In this document: in pieces, positions 39,030-47,633 of the stretch | Position numbering within the stretch: position 1 is the first letter of the stretch | How the letters are laid out: the number at the start of each line of letters is the position of its first letter | Assembly: GCF_001263205.1 (NCBI RefSeq) | Contig: NZ_CP012333.1 | Location: forward strand, 10,831,501-10,895,500 | Source of the DNA: Labilithrix luteola | Lineage (GTDB): Bacteria > Myxococcota_A > Polyangia > Polyangiales > Polyangiaceae | Length of the DNA: 64,000 nucleotides | Direction: 5' to 3' | Program-made: the position numbers and the translations under genes | Notes under the pieces: generated by a model | Databases searched by the model: none | Told to the model about the DNA's origin: nothing | Seen by the model: the letters and a program-made list of their open reading frames with translations, nothing else

Positions 39030-39170
39030 GGAACCTCCGGTTCCCCTCAGAACCTTCGGTTCTGAGCCCTTGCCCTGTAGGGAACCTCCGGTTCCCCTCA
39101 GAACCTTCCGTTCTGAGCCCTTGCCCTGTAGGGAACCCCCGGTTCCCCTCAGAACCTTCCGTTCTGAGCC
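39025..39170. repeat. Three tandem 51-base hairpin repeats after the hppD-type gene
   Basis: Three nearly identical units start at 39025, 39076 and 39127 with an exact 51-base period. Each carries two stem-loops: GGGAACC...GGTTCCC, and CTCAGAAC...GTTCTGAG (9-base stem with a 3-base loop in unit 1, 8-base stem with a 5-base loop in units 2 and 3). The first unit contains the TAG stop of the dioxygenase gene. The array may modulate expression of hmgA relative to hppD, by partial termination or by blocking 3' exonucleases. Confidence 0.85.
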
Positions 39171-39173
39171 TCC

Positions 39174-39231
39174 CCTCCGGCGGAGGCGGTCGCCTGCGGC
39201 GCTCGCGCTGCGCGCGAGAAGAACCGCCTCC
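39174..39231 (+). terminator. Long-range hairpin after the repeat array
   Basis: GGAGGCGGT (39182-39190) pairs perfectly with ACCGCCTCC (39223-39231), enclosing further GC-rich inverted repeats. CCTCC/GGAGG at 39174-39178/39182-39186 offers a competing smaller stem. A run of T and C follows the outer stem. It may act as a terminator or attenuator between the first and second genes of the pathway. Confidence 0.5.
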
Positions 39232-39330
39232 TTCCCCCGACGCCTTCGGCACCTTGGTCCGCTGAGCGTCGGCGGAATTCGTAGCAGAATCGTGCCCGGT
39301 AACTTCGAGCGTTAGAATGAAGAGGTCCCC

Positions 39331-40623
39331 GTGAGCTACCTCAGTGGATTCGGTAACGAGCACGCGACCGAGGCCGTAAAGGGCGCCCTTCCGGAGGGTC
39401 GTAACTCACCGCAGCGGGTGCCGTTCGGCCTCTATGCCGAACAGCTCTCGGGGACTGCCTTCACCGCTCCGCGGCGCGAGAATCGTCGCTCGTGGCTCTA
39501 CCGCATGCGTCCGAGCGCGGGGCACACGCCCTTCGTACCGTATGCGCAGGGCCTCCTGCGGAGCGGTCCGTTCAATGAGGTCGACGCCTCGCCAAACCGC
39601 CTTCGGTGGGATCCGCCGAAGCTTCCCGCAGGCGGCGTCGACTTCGTGGACGGCCTCGTCACCTACGCCGGCAACGGTGATGCGGCGAGCGGCACGGGCG
39701 TGGGCATCCATATGTACCTCGCTACGCGCTCGATGGTCGATCGCGTCTTCTACGACGCCGACGGCGAGCTCTTGATCGTCCCGCAGTCGGGCCGCGTCCG
39801 CTTCTTCACGGAGATGGGCGTGCTCGACCTCGCCCCCGGCGACGTGGGCGTGATTCCGCGCGGCGTCCGCTTCCGCGCGGAGCTGCTCGACGGCAGCGCC
39901 ATCGGTTACATCTGCGAGAACTACGGCGCGGTCTTCCGCCTGCCGGAGCTCGGCCCCATCGGCGCGAACGGGCTCGCCAACGTGCGCGACTTCCTCACGC
40001 CGGTGGCCGCGTTCGAAGACGTCGATCGCGAGACGGAGATCATCCAGAAGTTCCAGGGCAAGCTCTGGAGCTGCAAGCTCGATCACTCGCCGCTCGACGT
40101 GGTCGCCTGGCACGGCAACTACGCGCCGTACAAGTACGACCTCGCGCGGTTCAACACGATCAACACGGTCAGCTTCGATCACCCCGACCCGTCGATCTTC
40201 ACCGTGCTCACGTCGCCGAGCGACACCCCAGGCACGGCGAATTGCGACTTCGTGATCTTCCCGCCGCGTTGGATGGTCGCCGAGAACACGTTCCGACCGC
40301 CGTGGTTCCACCGCAACGTGATGAGCGAGTTCATGGGGCTCGTCACCGGCGCTTACGACGCCAAGGAAGGCGGCGGTTTCGCGCCCGGCGGTGGTTCTCT
40401 CCACAACTGCATGAGCGCTCACGGCCCCGACAAGGCGAGCTACCAGAAAGCCGTCGAGGTTCCGCTCGCTCCGCACAAGATCGAAAACACGCTCGCCTTC
40501 ATGTTCGAGACCCGCGCGGTCATCCGACCGACGCGCTATGCAATGGAGACCTCGCTTCTCCAGAGCGACTACGATGCGTGCTGGTCGCAGTTCGAAAAAG
40601 CGAAGCTGCCCAAACAAGGCTGA
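39331..40623 (+). CDS. hmgA: Homogentisate 1,2-dioxygenase
   Basis: This enzyme opens the homogentisate ring to give maleylacetoacetate. The 430-residue protein begins with the family-typical YLSGFGNEHATEA. It contains the iron ligands in FHRNVMSEFMG (His 327, Glu 333) and SAHGPD (His near 364), with the same spacing as the human enzyme apart from one extra glycine. GTG is the start, preceded by AGAGG. The gene lies 301 bases after the dioxygenase gene, beyond the repeat array, and nine bases before fumarylacetoacetase. Confidence 0.96.
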   Translation: MSYLSGFGNEHATEAVKGALPEGRNSPQRVPFGLYAEQLSGTAFTAPRRENRRSWLYRMRPSAGHTPFVPYAQGLLRSGPFNEVDASPNRLRWDPPKLPAGGVDFVDGLVTYAGNGDAASGTGVGIHMYLATRSMVDRVFYDADGELLIVPQSGRVRFFTEMGVLDLAPGDVGVIPRGVRFRAELLDGSAIGYICENYGAVFRLPELGPIGANGLANVRDFLTPVAAFEDVDRETEIIQKFQGKLWSCKLDHSPLDVVAWHGNYAPYKYDLARFNTINTVSFDHPDPSIFTVLTSPSDTPGTANCDFVIFPPRWMVAENTFRPPWFHRNVMSEFMGLVTGAYDAKEGGGFAPGGGSLHNCMSAHGPDKASYQKAVEVPLAPHKIENTLAFMFETRAVIRPTRYAMETSLLQSDYDACWSQFEKAKLPKQG

Positions 40624-40632
40624 GGAATAGGG

Positions 40633-41646
40633 ATGAAGCTTGCTTCGTTGAAGTCGGGACGCGATGGGCGTCTCGTGGTCGTATCGAACGATCTCGCGTC
40701 GTACGTGGACGCGAGCTCCATCGCCCCCACCCTACAGGCGGCGCTCGACGATTGGAGCAAGCACGAGCCTGCCCTCCGTAAGCTTGCCGCGTCGCTCGAG
40801 AGCGGCGACGGCGCGAAGAAACCCTTCGACGAGGCAGCATGCGCTTCCCCTCTTCCCCGCGCTTATCAGTGGGCCGACGGCTCGGCCTACGTGAACCACG
40901 TTGCCCTGGTCCGGAAGGCTCGGAAGGCAGAGATGCCGGAGAGCTTCTGGACGGACCCGCTCATGTATCAGGGTGGTTCGGACGGCTTTCTCGCACCTCG
41001 CGAGAACATCCCCCTCGCCGACGAAGCGTGGGGCTGCGACCTCGAAGGTGAAGTCGCGGTCATCGTCGGTGACGTTCGCCAGGGTGCGACGCGCGAAGAG
41101 GCGCTGGCCGCCATTCGCCTCGTCATGCTCGTCAACGACGTCTCGCTCCGGAACCTGATTCCGAACGAGCTCGCGAAGGGCTTCGGCTTCTTCCAGTCGA
41201 AGCCCGCGTCGGCGTTCTCGCCGGCGGCGGTGACGCCCGAAGCGCTCGGCAACGCCTGGCGCGACGGCAAGCTTCACCTGCCGCTCAAGGTCTCGCTCAA
41301 CGGCGAAGACTTCGGGCGCGCGAATGCGGGCGTCGACATGACCTTCGACTTCGGCACGCTCGTCGCGCACGCCGCGAAGACGCGCGACCTCGTCGCCGGC
41401 ACGATCATCGGCTCCGGCACGGTCTCGAACCGCGACGAGAGCGGTGGCCCGGGCAAGCCGATCAAGGACGGCGGCCACGGCTACTCCTGCATCGCCGAGG
41501 TCCGCACCGTCGAGACCATCCTCGGCGGCGCTCCTAAGACCTCCTTCCTTCGCCGCGGCGATCGCGTGCGCATCGAGATGCTCGACGAAGCGGGCAAGTC
41601 GATCTTCGGCGCGATCGAGCAGGTCGTGGCCGAGCCGGTGCGGTGA
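40633..41646 (+). CDS. fahA: Fumarylacetoacetase (FAH family)
   Basis: This enzyme splits fumarylacetoacetate into fumarate and acetoacetate, the last step of tyrosine breakdown. The 337-residue protein has the signature of the two-domain bacterial FAH group (LPRAYQWADGSAYVNHVAL, PESFWTDPLMYQGGSDGFL, LVMLVNDVSLRNLIPNELAK) and metal-site acids in CDLEGEVAVIVGD. GAGGA lies just upstream of its ATG. Its stop overlaps the Rieske gene start by four bases. No maleylacetoacetate isomerase gene is nearby, although that step is needed between hmgA and this enzyme. Confidence 0.94.
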   Translation: MKLASLKSGRDGRLVVVSNDLASYVDASSIAPTLQAALDDWSKHEPALRKLAASLESGDGAKKPFDEAACASPLPRAYQWADGSAYVNHVALVRKARKAEMPESFWTDPLMYQGGSDGFLAPRENIPLADEAWGCDLEGEVAVIVGDVRQGATREEALAAIRLVMLVNDVSLRNLIPNELAKGFGFFQSKPASAFSPAAVTPEALGNAWRDGKLHLPLKVSLNGEDFGRANAGVDMTFDFGTLVAHAAKTRDLVAGTIIGSGTVSNRDESGGPGKPIKDGGHGYSCIAEVRTVETILGGAPKTSFLRRGDRVRIEMLDEAGKSIFGAIEQVVAEPVR

Positions 41647-42011
41647 CGACCGAGCTCCGCAAACGTGTCTACACGACGCCGCCGGGCGTAAAGCTCGTGC
41701 CGGTGGCGTCGATTCCCGATCCTGGAGCACGTAACGTCGTGCTCCAGATCGGCGAAGCGTTCTTTCACGGCTTTCTGGTCCACAAGAACGGTGAAGTCCG
41801 CGGCTGGGTCGATCGCTGCCCTCACCACGGGCTGCCACTCGCGCAGAAGCTCGATCAGTACCTGACGCCCGACGCGTCGATGATCGCCTGCTCGTGGCAC
41901 GGCGCCCTCTTCCGCGTCGAAGACGGCCACTGCCTCGGCGGCCCCTGCGTCGGCGGCCGGCTCACGCCCTGGCCTGTCGAAGTGCTCGACGGCATCGTCA
42001 CGACCGCCTGA
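41643..42011 (+). CDS. Small Rieske [2Fe-2S] protein
   Basis: This 122-residue single-domain Rieske protein starts at GTG within the stop of fumarylacetoacetase. The cluster ligands are clear: Cys 59 and His 61 in DRCPHHGL, Cys 83 and His 86 in ACSWHGALF. There is no signal peptide or membrane helix, so it is probably a cytoplasmic electron carrier or a stand-alone redox module. The translational coupling links it to aromatic catabolism, but none of the three enzymes upstream is known to need a Rieske protein. Its partner is unknown. Confidence 0.9.
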   Translation: MTTELRKRVYTTPPGVKLVPVASIPDPGARNVVLQIGEAFFHGFLVHKNGEVRGWVDRCPHHGLPLAQKLDQYLTPDASMIACSWHGALFRVEDGHCLGGPCVGGRLTPWPVEVLDGIVTTA

Positions 42012-42080
42012 TAGGTTGCAGAGCCGCGCGCTCCCCCGCGGAATGGCTCTGCTCCGGCGAGCGTTGCCACGGACGTTGCC

Positions 42081-43820
42081 ATGCGTCAGGCTCGTCACGT
42101 GAGAGCTAGCTCCGCCCTTCCCCTCCTGCCCCTCGGATTGATCGCATTCGCTGCCGCGTGTGTCTCGTCGGCGGCAACCACGGGCACCGCACCACCCGCC
42201 CCAGCAAGCGCCGTCGCCAAAAGCGCGCCAGATGCTGCGCCCGCCAAAGACGCGAGTGACGCAGGTGCGGGCGCGCACGCCGAGATCGAAATTCCGATCG
42301 GCAAGCCCGGATGGAAAAGCGTGCCGAAGGAGCAAAATGGCTTCTACGTCGCGCTCGACGGACTCTGCTCCAAGCTCGGATTCGGGCGCGCGGGCAAAGA
42401 CGTGGTCGTCCACTACGGCGGCACGAGCATGTACGCGTCCGAGCGCTCGGGGAACGCGTCGTTCATCGGGCTTCGCGAGGCCGGCCTCGAATCGATAGGC
42501 GATCCGGTGATCGCGTCGCCGACCGGGGTTGCCGGCAAGTCGCTCGAAGACTTCTGGATTGCCGACAGCACGGGCTCACGCTCGTCCGACGGTGCCATCC
42601 TGCATCGCCGCACCGGCACCGCGTGGAAGACGTATCCCAAAGATCAAACCAACCTCCACGCATGGCTCGACGGCGGAATCATCGGGCAGGGAGGAATGGC
42701 CTTCGCGAACGGCGAATTGTGGGTCGAAGGCTCGAACACGAAGCCACCGGCGGCCTTGGAGAACGGCCTCGATCGGCCGAGCTTCGCGGCATTTCCGACG
42801 GGTGACATTCTCCTGGTGGCCCAGCCGGCCGACAAACCAGAGGCGCCCTATGTGTCGCGCACGTGGTCACCACAAGTCGGCGTGAAGCAGCAATCGCTCG
42901 CAGTACTCGGCACCGACAGGTGGCCGTCGCTCGTCGAGGTCGCGCCCAACGAAATCTACGCGACCACGGTGGACAAGGCCGCCCGCTGGGACGGGTCCAA
43001 GTGGACGCTCCTCGGAACGACGTCGGGCCCCATTCGCTCGGCCCATCGCGCGGCCGACAACGATCTATGGGTCATTCTCGAATCCGGCGGAATTCAACGT
43101 TCGACGCCAAAAGGATTCGTCACCGTTCCCACGCCGGAGCCGCTCGCCGGCTTGAGCGGCCTCGACTTCGGCACACCGTGGGCCGTCGGCCAATCCGGCA
43201 AGCTCTACAAGCGCGAAAACGATGCTTGGAAAGAGGCGAAGTTCGCGCCTCCCGCCTTTACGGCCAACCCCTCACCGGCCTTCAAAGCGAAGCAGATCCT
43301 CGTGGTCGCTCCGGACGACGTGCTCGTCATCGCACTCTATTGGGAAAAAGGAGTCGGTTGGAAAGAGCCGGAGCTCCATCAAGCGCTTTTGCGGAGCAAG
43401 CCGGTCAAAGAGACATTGCGCTGCAACGAGCCCGATCCCGAGAACAACAACGTCGATATCGGTCGTGGATTCCAATCGTGGCCACCGACGCTCACGAGCA
43501 AAACCGGGCCATCATGCGCGACTCCCTTTGCCGTCCTCGCGCGCCGAAGCAATGCGATCAAGGCACCGCCAGGTGACTGGCCGAAGATTCGAGCCGCTCT
43601 CAAGGGCCATTCCGAGCTCGGTGACGTGAGTCTGGTCGAATTCAAATCGGGCGATCGAACATTCGTGGGCGCCAAAGCCAAGGACTACGAGAGCGCGCGC
43701 AAGATGGCGGAGCTCGCGTCGGCCAAAGACCGCTTGCGGCCCGAGATCGTGTGTGGCGAGCCCCCCGTCGTCGATCGCACAGTGGCCCTCGATTCGAAGA
43801 CAGGCGATGTCGTCCATTGA
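42081..43820 (+). CDS. Putative lipoprotein, possible beta-propeller, function unknown
   Basis: This 579-residue protein has a lipoprotein signal (LPLGLIAFAAAC, Cys 27) and an Ala/Pro/Asp-rich linker. The long domain has repeated hydrophobic/aromatic motifs (AARWDGSKWTLLGTTSG, NDLWVILESGGIQRSTPKG, PWAVGQSGKLYKRENDAWK) reminiscent of propeller blades. Four cysteines in the C-terminal third probably form disulfides. I recognise no catalytic residues. Its stop overlaps the TTG start of the five-heme cytochrome, so the two may work together in the envelope. Confidence 0.7.
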   Translation: MRQARHVRASSALPLLPLGLIAFAAACVSSAATTGTAPPAPASAVAKSAPDAAPAKDASDAGAGAHAEIEIPIGKPGWKSVPKEQNGFYVALDGLCSKLGFGRAGKDVVVHYGGTSMYASERSGNASFIGLREAGLESIGDPVIASPTGVAGKSLEDFWIADSTGSRSSDGAILHRRTGTAWKTYPKDQTNLHAWLDGGIIGQGGMAFANGELWVEGSNTKPPAALENGLDRPSFAAFPTGDILLVAQPADKPEAPYVSRTWSPQVGVKQQSLAVLGTDRWPSLVEVAPNEIYATTVDKAARWDGSKWTLLGTTSGPIRSAHRAADNDLWVILESGGIQRSTPKGFVTVPTPEPLAGLSGLDFGTPWAVGQSGKLYKRENDAWKEAKFAPPAFTANPSPAFKAKQILVVAPDDVLVIALYWEKGVGWKEPELHQALLRSKPVKETLRCNEPDPENNNVDIGRGFQSWPPTLTSKTGPSCATPFAVLARRSNAIKAPPGDWPKIRAALKGHSELGDVSLVEFKSGDRTFVGAKAKDYESARKMAELASAKDRLRPEIVCGEPPVVDRTVALDSKTGDVVH

Positions 43821-44782
43821 ATTCACGCTTCGCAACGCTCGGGGTCCTCGTCACGGTCGCGGCGTGTGACGCACGGCCCTCGGTCGTGTCGTCGGCGAAC
43901 CAAGCGAATTCCACGAATACGAGCTGCGAAAACTGTCATCGCGACATTGCCGAGGAGTGGAGAGGGTCGTTTCATCGAATGGCCTTCACCGACGACACGT
44001 TCCAGCGAAGCCTTGCGCTCGAAGAGCCTTCTGAGCGGACGTTCTGCGTGCAGTGCCACGCGCCCGAGAAGCTCGTGGCGAACGGCGTTGGATGCATCTC
44101 CTGCCACGGCGAAGCGGCGCCGCGAAGCACGGTGACCGCGCGCGCTCCACATGCGTTGACCAAAGACGCGTCGTTCGGCACGTCGCAGGCGTGCGCGAGC
44201 TGTCACCAATTCACCTTCGATGCCGAGCACGACGGCAGGCCCGATCTCGTCCAGAAGACGCTCGACGAGCACGCCGCATCTCCATTCGCCGACGTCTCGT
44301 GTGCGGCCTGCCACATGCCGCCCCGAAGAGGCCATCGCGACCATTCCTTCGCCGGCGGGCACGCGTTGGATCTCCTTCGTCACTCCGTCCGCATCGAGGC
44401 GCGGCGGCTGGATCGAGATCTGGTCCATGTCGTCGTCGAGTCCAGCGCCGGACACGCTTTCCCGACCGGCGACATGTTCCGACGCGCACGACTTCTCGTC
44501 TTCGGTGAGTCCGCGGACGGGAGCATCGTCGCATCCTCCGAGCGCAGCTTCGGGCGAACGTGGGGAGTCGAGGCAAAGGGTCCCCAGGCCGGGCGCCGCC
44601 GCGAGCTCACCGACACTCGTCTTCGCGGTCGCTTCGAAGACGACGTCCGCCTCGAAGGCTCCGCCCCCATCACGCGCGTGCGCTACGCGCTGCTGTTCGA
44701 ACGCATCTTGTCGATGCGCGGAGAAGCAGACGTCTCCCCGGTCTCGAGCGACGTGATCGCCGAGGGCCTCGCCTCGGAGTGA
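43817..44782 (+). CDS. Five-heme c-type cytochrome lipoprotein
   Basis: The start is a TTG overlapping the preceding stop (TTGA). It yields a 321-residue protein with a lipoprotein signal (VLVTVAAC, Cys 17). Five CXXCH heme sites are visible: CENCH 37, CVQCH 77, CISCH 93, CASCH 126 and CAACH 162, all in the first half and spaced as in cytochrome c554-like folds. The second half is a beta-rich domain (VVVESSAGHAFPTGDMFRRA). It is probably a periplasmic or surface electron-transfer protein. No oxidase or reductase partner gene is adjacent other than the upstream lipoprotein. Confidence 0.85.
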   Translation: MNSRFATLGVLVTVAACDARPSVVSSANQANSTNTSCENCHRDIAEEWRGSFHRMAFTDDTFQRSLALEEPSERTFCVQCHAPEKLVANGVGCISCHGEAAPRSTVTARAPHALTKDASFGTSQACASCHQFTFDAEHDGRPDLVQKTLDEHAASPFADVSCAACHMPPRRGHRDHSFAGGHALDLLRHSVRIEARRLDRDLVHVVVESSAGHAFPTGDMFRRARLLVFGESADGSIVASSERSFGRTWGVEAKGPQAGRRRELTDTRLRGRFEDDVRLEGSAPITRVRYALLFERILSMRGEADVSPVSSDVIAEGLASE

Positions 44783-44819
44783 TGCAACGACGATCGGCTC
44801 AGGGCCGTGCACGCGGTGC

Positions 44820-45176
44820 CTAGCCCGTCGCGCCGAGCAGCACTCCGAGCCCAATGATCGTCAGGACGAGGGCGGCGATCGCGATGCCCCAGCCGTCGCG
44901 ACGCCGCAAGAAGGTGACGAACATCACGAAGACCCGGACGACGGGCAGCAGAATCAAGAGACCGATGCCCACGAGAACCACCTCGGTCCGCGGAAGCAAA
45001 ATCAGGCCGACCGCGATGATGCTCGACGTCAGCCACGTGCCGACCTCGAGGAGGCGCGCGAGTCCCCGATTCAATGCGGCTCGGCCTTCGCCGAGTCCTC
45101 TTGGACCTCCGTGGACTCCGTCCAGCGGGGATGGACTCCGTGCACTCCGGTTCAAGCTGTCCGGCGACGCGCTCAA
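44820..45176 (-). CDS. DUF1634-family membrane protein
   Basis: This 118-residue protein has three hydrophobic segments (LTSSIIAVGLILL, VVLVGIGLLILLPVVRVFVM, GIAIAALVLTIIGLGVLL), matching DUF1634 proteins that usually travel with TauE/SafE permeases. The TTG start overlaps the stop of the permease gene. The N-terminal 35 residues are low-complexity, so a start further in is possible. It may be an accessory subunit of the permease. Confidence 0.8.
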   Translation of the reverse strand: MSASPDSLNRSARSPSPLDGVHGGPRGLGEGRAALNRGLARLLEVGTWLTSSIIAVGLILLPRTEVVLVGIGLLILLPVVRVFVMFVTFLRRRDGWGIAIAALVLTIIGLGVLLGATG

Positions 45177-46030
45177 TGCATTGCTCCGAGCAGGTGGATG
45201 CCCAGGCCTTGGAGCGTCATCTGGACGGCCAGGAGCCCGAGAATCGCCACGAAGAGAAGACGGAGTCGCTCGTTCGACACGGCGATGAAGAGCCGAGCCC
45301 CGAGCAAGGCGCCGGCCACGGAACCGAGCGCGACGGGCGCTGCAATCTCCGGATGGATGTCACCGCGCATGAAATACGCTCCCGCGCTTGCCGCCGCGGT
45401 AACGCCGATCATGAAATTCGAAGTTGCCGACGACACCTTGAGCGGCAATCGAAGTGCAGTATCCATGGCCGGTATCTTGAGTACTCCACTTCCGATACCG
45501 AGCAACGCCGAGACGATCCCCGCCGCATACATGAGAGCCATGGCCGTGGGCAGGCGCCTCACGACGTAACCAACGTCGACTCCCGTCGACGGGTCGACGT
45601 AACGGCCATGAAGACGCAGGACAGTGCCCCATTCGCCGGGCACCGGCTCCTCCTGACTCGCGGCATCGAGGCGCCGTGCGAGCATCTGCTTCGCCGAGAC
45701 CACGAGAATCGCTGCGAAGACGAAGAAGAGAAGCGAAGTCGGCAGAAGCCCGGTCAGGAAGACACCAGAGACGGCACCGAGCGTGGTCGCAAGCTCGAGA
45801 ACGAGCGCGAGGCGAACGTTCGTCAGCTGCGTTCGCAAGAGCGGCGCGGCGCTCGCGCACGAGCTCGCGATCACCGAGACGATGCTCGCAGCGACCGCCG
45901 TTCGAATGTCGATCCCCAGCATCGTCAGCGCCGGGACGATGAGGACGCCGCCGGCCATCCCGAGCAGCCCACCGACCAGACTGGCGCCCAGCGACAGCCC
46001 GAACAGCAATCCAGCATATGCGACGCTCAT
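45173..46030 (-). CDS. TauE/SafE-family anion permease
   Basis: This 285-residue membrane protein has the two repeated TauE/SafE motifs, SLVGGLLGMAGGVLIVPAL near the N-terminus and GIVSALLGIGSGVLKIPAM in the second half. About seven to eight membrane helices are visible. The family exports or imports sulfite, sulfoacetate and other small anions. It overlaps the GntR gene upstream and the DUF1634 gene downstream by four bases each, forming a compact three-gene operon. The substrate is unknown. Confidence 0.9.
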   Translation of the reverse strand: MSVAYAGLLFGLSLGASLVGGLLGMAGGVLIVPALTMLGIDIRTAVAASIVSVIASSCASAAPLLRTQLTNVRLALVLELATTLGAVSGVFLTGLLPTSLLFFVFAAILVVSAKQMLARRLDAASQEEPVPGEWGTVLRLHGRYVDPSTGVDVGYVVRRLPTAMALMYAAGIVSALLGIGSGVLKIPAMDTALRLPLKVSSATSNFMIGVTAAASAGAYFMRGDIHPEIAAPVALGSVAGALLGARLFIAVSNERLRLLFVAILGLLAVQMTLQGLGIHLLGAMH

Positions 46031-46767
46031 CGTTGCCGCGCTTGACGAGACAGCGTCGTCACGAAACGAACCTGGTCGCCGCGATAATAGAGTTTCTCGT
46101 AGTCGACGGGCTTGCGCTTCGTGGAGAACGACGTCCGCTCGACGAGAAAGATGGGACTGCCTTCCGGCACGCCGATGGCTGCCGCGATGCGCGCAGGCGC
46201 GGCGATCGCCTCGAGCCCATATTCCGCTTCGGTGAGCGGCACGCCGTATTTGCCTTCGAGGAGTCCGAAGATCGGCTCGGCCTCGAGGTCGTCGCTCATG
46301 ATCTTTTCACCGAGCGGCAATGGCAAATACGTCTCGTCGAAAGAGACCGGCCCGCCGTCGGCGAGGCGCACGCGTCGAATTCGTGCGACGCGCGCACCTT
46401 TCGGCAACGCCAGATGCTTGGCCACCGCCTCGGTGGCCGCCACGATCGCCTTGTCGACGAGACGCGCCGAGGGCGCGCGCCCCGCGGCGATCATGTCTTC
46501 GACGAACCCCGTGAGCGCTGTCAGCGGCTGCGTGAGCTTCGACGGACCGACGAACGTCCCCTTCCCTCGGCGGATCTCGACGAGACCTCGTTGCACGAGG
46601 CGCTGGATTGCCTGGCGCACCGTCGGCCGGCTGACGCCGAAACGCTGCACCAGGGCATCCTCGGGCGGAAGCTGACTTCCGCGAGAGAGGCGTCCGCTCT
46701 CGATGTCGGCCTCGAGCTCGGCCTCGACCTGGGCATACAGCGGCAAGGAGCCCGGCGTGGCTGACAT
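46027..46767 (-). CDS. GntR/HutC-family transcriptional regulator
   Basis: This 246-residue regulator has an N-terminal winged helix (LPPEDALVQRFGVSRPTVRQ) and a C-terminal UTRA ligand domain (about residues 95-240, with VSFDETYLPLPLG and PIFLVERTSFSTKRKPVDYE). It is the first gene of the permease operon. A perfect palindrome begins three bases before its ATG, which fits autoregulation with induction by the transported compound. Ligand identity is not predictable. Confidence 0.9.
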   Translation of the reverse strand: MSATPGSLPLYAQVEAELEADIESGRLSRGSQLPPEDALVQRFGVSRPTVRQAIQRLVQRGLVEIRRGKGTFVGPSKLTQPLTALTGFVEDMIAAGRAPSARLVDKAIVAATEAVAKHLALPKGARVARIRRVRLADGGPVSFDETYLPLPLGEKIMSDDLEAEPIFGLLEGKYGVPLTEAEYGLEAIAAPARIAAAIGVPEGSPIFLVERTSFSTKRKPVDYEKLYYRGDQVRFVTTLSRQARQR

Positions 46768-46770
46768 CAG

Positions 46771-46792
46771 GACATCATGACGTCATGATGTC
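46771..46792. promoter_or_regulatory. Perfect 22-base palindrome, probable GntR operator
   Basis: The sequence GACATCATGAC and its exact reverse complement abut with no spacer, giving a 22-base perfect palindrome. It lies three bases upstream of the GntR start codon, where binding would block both transcription and the ribosome site. It is AT-richer than its surroundings. The regulator encoded next to it is the obvious candidate ligand. Confidence 0.75.
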
Positions 46793-46856
46793 TCGAGAAC
46801 AAGCGCGAGCGGACTGATTTGCTTCCCTCACGCCAGACACGCGCTCGTCGGGAGCG

Positions 46857-47516
46857 TCAGGTCGAGGGGCGCGTGAAGCGCTTCACGACGTCGGAGCAAT
46901 CGGGGAATCGTTCGAGGAGCGCTGCGCGGCCGGGCATTTCGAAATCGGCGAAGTCGAAGCCGGGCGCGACGGTGCAGCCGCAAAGAGTGAAGCCGCGGGA
47001 GCCCTTCGAGGGAATGGCCGCTTGCCAGACGCCTGCCGGAACCACGCGCTGCGGGAGCTGCCCTGCGCCGAGGTCGCGACCGATCAGTTCGACGCGATGT
47101 CCTTGGTCGTCGATGGTGTGCAGTTCGAGCGGGTCGCCGTCGTAAAAGTGCCAGACCTCGTCCGACTTGACGCGGTGAAGCGCCGAGAAAACGCGGGTGG
47201 GCAGCAAGAAGAAGATCGCCGTATGCGCCGCGCGCGGTGCGCCGTGCGGTAGCCCCTCGAGCACGAGGGAACCTCGGTGGGTCTCCCGGAAGAAGCCGCC
47301 CTCGGGATGAGGTTCGAGACGGAGCTTCTCGACGAGCTCGGCCGCTTCCACCGCCATCGGCTTGGGCTTGCCGTTGGTCTGAGCCGCGCCGGCCGTTTTC
47401 ACCCTGCCGATCCCCTGGAATTGCGGCGGGGGCCGACCACCCTTGGCACGCGCAAGGTTCTGGTGAGTCACCCACATGTTCTCTCGCGCACGCTTGCCGT
47501 CGAACTTCGAAGCCAC
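46857..47516 (-). CDS. DUF985/cupin-family protein
   Basis: The C-terminal 165 residues match the cupin-like DUF985 family (LRLEPHPEGGFFRETHRG, IFFLLPTRVFSALHRVKSDE, WHFYDGDPLELHTI, GFTLCGCTVAPGFDFADFEM). Family members are small cytoplasmic beta-barrels, some acting on sugar-like substrates. The start is uncertain. GTG at 47516 has a good GGGAG seven bases upstream and adds a 53-residue basic N-terminus, while ATG at 47357 matches the usual family length. Confidence 0.8.
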   Translation of the reverse strand: MASKFDGKRARENMWVTHQNLARAKGGRPPPQFQGIGRVKTAGAAQTNGKPKPMAVEAAELVEKLRLEPHPEGGFFRETHRGSLVLEGLPHGAPRAAHTAIFFLLPTRVFSALHRVKSDEVWHFYDGDPLELHTIDDQGHRVELIGRDLGAGQLPQRVVPAGVWQAAIPSKGSRGFTLCGCTVAPGFDFADFEMPGRAALLERFPDCSDVVKRFTRPST

Positions 47517-47633
47517 TGGTCGTCTCCCGCTGCGCTCCTCTTACCGGGATCCGTGGCACAAGCAAGTGCGTGGCGTCCGCCAGCTCGAGAACGTCCCGAG
47601 ACGAGCAGCCCCACGACGTGCGCAAGGAGCGCT

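Noticed and set aside
39025..39170. CRISPR array
   Set aside because: The units are contiguous repeats with no variable spacers and each is itself two hairpins.
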